From Telluria aromaticivorans (GTDB taxonomy: Bacteria; Pseudomonadota; Gammaproteobacteria; Burkholderiales; Burkholderiaceae_D): 64,000 nt of DNA. Position 1 is the stretch's first letter; each line of letters starts with the position of its first letter. The notes beneath the pieces were generated by a model. The model made no database searches, was not told the origin of the DNA, and saw nothing but the letters and a program-made list of their open reading frames with translations. Positions 61,036 to 64,000 of this stretch are shown here, one piece after another. Position numbers and translations under genes: made by a program. The stretch is from positions 434,001-498,000 of the forward strand of contig NZ_JABAIV010000002.1 of NCBI RefSeq assembly GCF_013003915.1, read 5' to 3'.

Positions 61036-62196
61036 ATGCCTACCCTTCGCCACCTTCCCCCGGCCGCCCTGGCTTCCGTCGCCGGCGCCGCCCTGTGCTT
61101 TGCCGCCGCGCTGGCCGTACCGAACCGCGCTGCGGCCAAGGACGAGAAGCCCACCGCGCCGACGCCGGCCCTGACCGTCACCACCACCCAGCCCTCGAGC
61201 ACGTCCCTGCCCCTGGGCCTGAACGCCAACGGCAGCGTCGCGGCCTGGCAGGAAGCGGTGATCGGCAGCGAGTCGAACGGCCTGCGCCTGCTTGATGTGC
61301 GTGTCAATGTCGGTGACGTCGTGAAGAAGGGCGACACCCTTGCGGTGTTCGCGAGCGAGACCGTGCGCGCCGACGTCGAGCAGGCGCGCGCCGCGCTGCA
61401 GGAAGCACAGGCCAACGCCTCCGAGGCAAAGGCCAACGCAGACCGCGCCCGCGCCCTGCGCAGCTCCGGCGCGCTGAGCGAGCAGCAAATCACCCAGTAC
61501 TTCACCGCCGAGCGCACTGCAGCGGCACGCGTGAACGCAGCCAAGGCCACGCTGGAGCAGCAGAACCTGCGCCTGCGCTTTGCCACCGTCACCGCGCCCG
61601 ATAGCGGCATCATTTCGGCGCGCAGCGCCACGGTCGGCGCCGTGATCGGCGGCGGCACGGAACTGTTCCGCATGATCCGCCAGGGCCGCCTCGAGTGGCG
61701 CGCCGAAATTACCTCGGCTGACCTGGGCCGCATCAAGCCGGGCATGCGCGCCGCAGTGCGCGCCGCCAGCGGCTCCGAGATCAGCGGCAAGGTGCGCGCC
61801 GTGGCGCCGACCGTGGATCCGCAGACCCGCCTCGCGCTAGTGTATGTCGACCTGCCGCCGTCGCTGTCCGCCAACGCACCGCTCAAGGCCGGCATGTTTG
61901 CCAGCGGCCGCTTCGAGCTGGGCAAATCGAATGCCCTCACCGTGCCGCAGCAGGCGGTCGCCGTGCGCGACGGCTTCAGCTATGTATTCCGCCTCAACCG
62001 CGACAGCCGCGTGAGCCAGCTGAAGGTCAGCACCGGCCGCCGCCTCGGCGACCAGGTCGAGATCGTCGGCGGCCTGGCGGCTGGTACGCCGATCGTGGTC
62101 AGCGGCGCCGGCTTCCTGAACGACGGCGACCTGGTACGTAATGTGCCAACTCCGATCCCCGCGAAGCCGGCGCCGCGTCAAACCGCGGCACGCTGA
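61036..62196 (+). CDS. RND efflux periplasmic adaptor (membrane fusion protein)
   Basis: 386 aa. An N-terminal hydrophobic anchor or signal (AALASVAGAALCFAAALA) is followed by the HlyD/MFP arrangement: lipoyl half-motif with GLRLLDVRVNVGDVVKKGD, an alpha-helical hairpin rich in Ala/Glu (ARAALQEAQANASEAKANA), second lipoyl half (FATVTAPDSGIISARSATVG), and beta-barrel. It bridges the inner-membrane RND pump, encoded 13 bp downstream, to an outer-membrane channel that is not in the window. Substrate unknown. The gap to the divergent DUF1800 gene (60887-61035) should hold both promoters. Confidence 0.92.
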   Translation: MPTLRHLPPAALASVAGAALCFAAALAVPNRAAAKDEKPTAPTPALTVTTTQPSSTSLPLGLNANGSVAAWQEAVIGSESNGLRLLDVRVNVGDVVKKGDTLAVFASETVRADVEQARAALQEAQANASEAKANADRARALRSSGALSEQQITQYFTAERTAAARVNAAKATLEQQNLRLRFATVTAPDSGIISARSATVGAVIGGGTELFRMIRQGRLEWRAEITSADLGRIKPGMRAAVRAASGSEISGKVRAVAPTVDPQTRLALVYVDLPPSLSANAPLKAGMFASGRFELGKSNALTVPQQAVAVRDGFSYVFRLNRDSRVSQLKVSTGRRLGDQVEIVGGLAAGTPIVVSGAGFLNDGDLVRNVPTPIPAKPAPRQTAAR

Positions 62197-62209
62197 ACAA
62201 GGCGCCATC

Positions 62210-64000
62210 ATGAATTTTTCCGCACTGTCGATCCGGAACCCGATTCCGGCCATCATGCTGTTCACCCTGCTCACGCTGGCAGGGCTGCTGGCCTTCAAGG
62301 CCAACAAGATCCAGGACTTCCCGGACATCGAGCTGCCGATCGTCACCGTTGCCGCCACGCTGGAAGGCGCTGCGCCGGCCCAGCTGGAAACCGAAGTCGC
62401 GCGCAAGATCGAGGATTCGGTCGCCACCCTGCAAGGGGTGAAGAACATCTATACCAAGGTGCTCGACGGCGTGGCCACCGTCACCGTCGAATTCGTGCTC
62501 GAGAAAGACCTGGCCGAGGCGGTGAACGACGTGCGTGACGCGGTTGCGCGCGTGCGCGCCGACCTGCCACCCGAGATGCGCGACCCGAGCGTGACCAAGG
62601 CCGCCACCTCGGGCCGCGTGATCGCCACCTTCACGGCGACCCCGAGCCCGACTGCGGGCAGCGCCATGGACGACCAGGAACTGAGCTGGTTCGTCGACAA
62701 CGACGTCGCCAAGCGCCTGCTGAGCGTGCCGGGCCTGGGTGCGGTCAAGCGCGTCGGCGGCGTGACGCGCGAGGTTCGCGTGGAACTCGACGACGAGCGC
62801 ATGGCGGCGCTGCAGGTGTCGGCGCTGGACGTGTCGCGCCAGCTGCGCAACGTGCAGCGCGAAGCGCCGGGCGGACGCGGCGACGTGAACGGCGCCGAAC
62901 AATCGGTGCGCACCATCGCCACCGTGCAGTCGGCGCAGGCGCTGGGCGAGATGGAGATCCCGCTGCCGGGCGGGCGCCATGTGCGCCTCGACCAGGTGGC
63001 CACCGTGACGGATACCGTGGCCGAGCCGCGCTCGATTGCCGAGCAGGATGGCCGCAAAGTGGTGGGCTTCGAGATCTTCCGCACCCGCGGCGCGGGCGAG
63101 GTGGACGTGGCCGTAGGCGCGCGCGAGGCCATGGCCCAGCTGCAGAAAGAGCATCCGAACGTCGTGCTGCGCGAAGTGGTCGACAATGCAGAACCGGTCC
63201 AGGAAAACTTCGACGCCTCGATGGAGATGCTGTACGAAGGCGCCGTGCTGGCGGTGCTGGTGGTGTGGTGGTTCCTGCGCGACTGGCGCGCCACCCTGGT
63301 AGCGGCGGCGGCCCTGCCGCTGTCGGTGATTCCGGCCTTCCTCGGGCAGTACCTGTTCGGCTACACGCTGAACATGGTGACGCTGCTGTCGCTCGCGCTC
63401 GTCATCGGGGTGCTGGTCGACGATGCGATCGTCGAGATCGAGAACATCGCGCGCCACCTGCGAATGGGGAAATCACCCATGCAGGCGGCGCTGGAAGCGG
63501 CCGACGAGATCGGGATGGCGGTGATCGCCACGACCTTTTCGCTGGTGGCGGTATTCCTGCCGACCGCTTTCATGGGCGGCATCGCCGGCAAGTTCTTCAA
63601 GCAGTTCGGCTGGACCGCGGTGATTGCGATCCTGGCCTCGCTGGTGGTGGCGCGCCTGCTCACGCCAATGATGGCGGCCTACCTCCTCAAGCCGGCCAAG
63701 CACATCGGCGAGGAAAAGGACGGCCGCATCATGAGCCTGTACATGCGCACGATGCAGTGGTGCCTGCGCCACCGGCTGGTGACCGCGATCGCATCGGCGC
63801 TGTTCTTCATTGGTTCGATCCTGCTGGTGCCGCTGCTGCCGACCGGCTTCGTGCCGCCGGCCGACCGTTCGCAGACCCTGGTGACCCTGGAACTGCCGCC
63901 CGGCTCGACGCTCAAGGAAACCCACGCCGTGGCCGAACAGGCGCGCCTGGCGGCGATGCAGGTCCCCGGTGTGAAGGGCGTGTTCAGCTCGATCGGCGGC
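62210..64000 (+). CDS. RND multidrug efflux permease, 3' end cut by window edge
   Basis: 597 residues are present from the ATG at 62210 (AAGGCG upstream) with no stop before the edge; the family is about 1030 aa. The N-terminus reads MNFSALSIRNPIPAIMLFTLL with TM1, the first periplasmic loop (IQDFPDIELPIVTVAATLEG), and TM2-6. TM4 carries the proton-relay pair as GVLVDDAIVEIENIARHL, with two adjacent Asp. It is an AcrB/MexF-type inner-membrane drug/proton antiporter working with the upstream adaptor. Confidence 0.93.
   Translation, partial: MNFSALSIRNPIPAIMLFTLLTLAGLLAFKANKIQDFPDIELPIVTVAATLEGAAPAQLETEVARKIEDSVATLQGVKNIYTKVLDGVATVTVEFVLEKDLAEAVNDVRDAVARVRADLPPEMRDPSVTKAATSGRVIATFTATPSPTAGSAMDDQELSWFVDNDVAKRLLSVPGLGAVKRVGGVTREVRVELDDERMAALQVSALDVSRQLRNVQREAPGGRGDVNGAEQSVRTIATVQSAQALGEMEIPLPGGRHVRLDQVATVTDTVAEPRSIAEQDGRKVVGFEIFRTRGAGEVDVAVGAREAMAQLQKEHPNVVLREVVDNAEPVQENFDASMEMLYEGAVLAVLVVWWFLRDWRATLVAAAALPLSVIPAFLGQYLFGYTLNMVTLLSLALVIGVLVDDAIVEIENIARHLRMGKSPMQAALEAADEIGMAVIATTFSLVAVFLPTAFMGGIAGKFFKQFGWTAVIAILASLVVARLLTPMMAAYLLKPAKHIGEEKDGRIMSLYMRTMQWCLRHRLVTAIASALFFIGSILLVPLLPTGFVPPADRSQTLVTLELPPGSTLKETHAVAEQARLAAMQVPGVKGVFSSIGG

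Overview
The window is high-GC bacterial DNA, densely coded on both strands. The gene content (two large TonB-dependent receptors, a phasin, c-di-GMP enzymes, DUF4331, DUF6702 and DUF1800 proteins) and a dispersed GTAGGGTGGGC repeat family suggest a betaproteobacterium of the Oxalobacteraceae, Massilia/Telluria-like. That placement is inference: there is no rRNA or tRNA here to confirm it. Both edges cut genes: a GAF-GGDEF-EAL protein on the left and an RND efflux permease on the right.

Layout. (1) 1-1183: partial c-di-GMP gene. (2) 1302-16468: an alpha-glucan (starch/maltodextrin) locus. It holds the minus-strand operon sugar MFS transporter - phosphoglucomutase - secreted GH13 amylase, a secreted esterase, a flavin-dependent tryptophan-halogenase-like protein, a 968-aa TonB receptor, and a divergent GH13 neopullulanase/cyclomaltodextrinase. 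A DEAD-box helicase interrupts it. Shared 17-bp palindromes (TTGTAGTC-N-GACTACAA type) lie in front of the transporter, esterase, receptor and neopullulanase, so I infer a local regulon; no regulator is encoded here. (3) 17140-20674: lipid kinase, two GNAT acetyltransferases and a cytosine-deaminase-like amidohydrolase. (4) 20886-25297: phasin and a heterodimeric ABC exporter. (5) 25497-31488: DUF2243 protein, ABC-2 type transporter pair, TPR-GGDEF diguanylate cyclase, small lipoprotein. (6) 31581-39607: a five-gene operon built around a 1224-aa tubulin/FtsZ-superfamily (Tubulin_2-like) protein with a C-terminal GYF-like domain. Its partners are a vWA-like membrane protein, a small multi-pass membrane protein and two zinc-ribbon proteins. 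This is the best candidate for a poorly described system.

(7) 39845-42141: M29-like metallopeptidase homologue and an orphan GAF histidine kinase. (8) 42151-47796: ECF sigma / anti-sigma pair divergent from DUF4331 - lipoprotein - TPR - HupE/UreJ genes. (9) 47871-50777: class-C beta-lactamase-fold hydrolase, PhyH-like dioxygenase, PilZ-like protein. (10) 51088-59355: two tandem M1 metallopeptidases, DUF6702 protein, TonB receptor and a 2OG-Fe dioxygenase, mostly with overlapping stops and starts. The two M1 genes are nearly identical over their last ~650 bp, a gene-conversion signature. (11) 59591-64000: a candidate ~68-nt small RNA with promoter and terminator, a DUF1800 protein that appears to lack its core, and an RND efflux adaptor/permease pair.

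Ten copies of the GTAGGGTGGGC...CCCACCCTACG repeat occupy intergenic gaps, including five of the six convergent gene junctions. Some contain palindromes whose arms differ between copies but stay complementary, so structure rather than sequence appears to be conserved. I saw no insertion sequence, prophage, CRISPR array, tRNA or rRNA.
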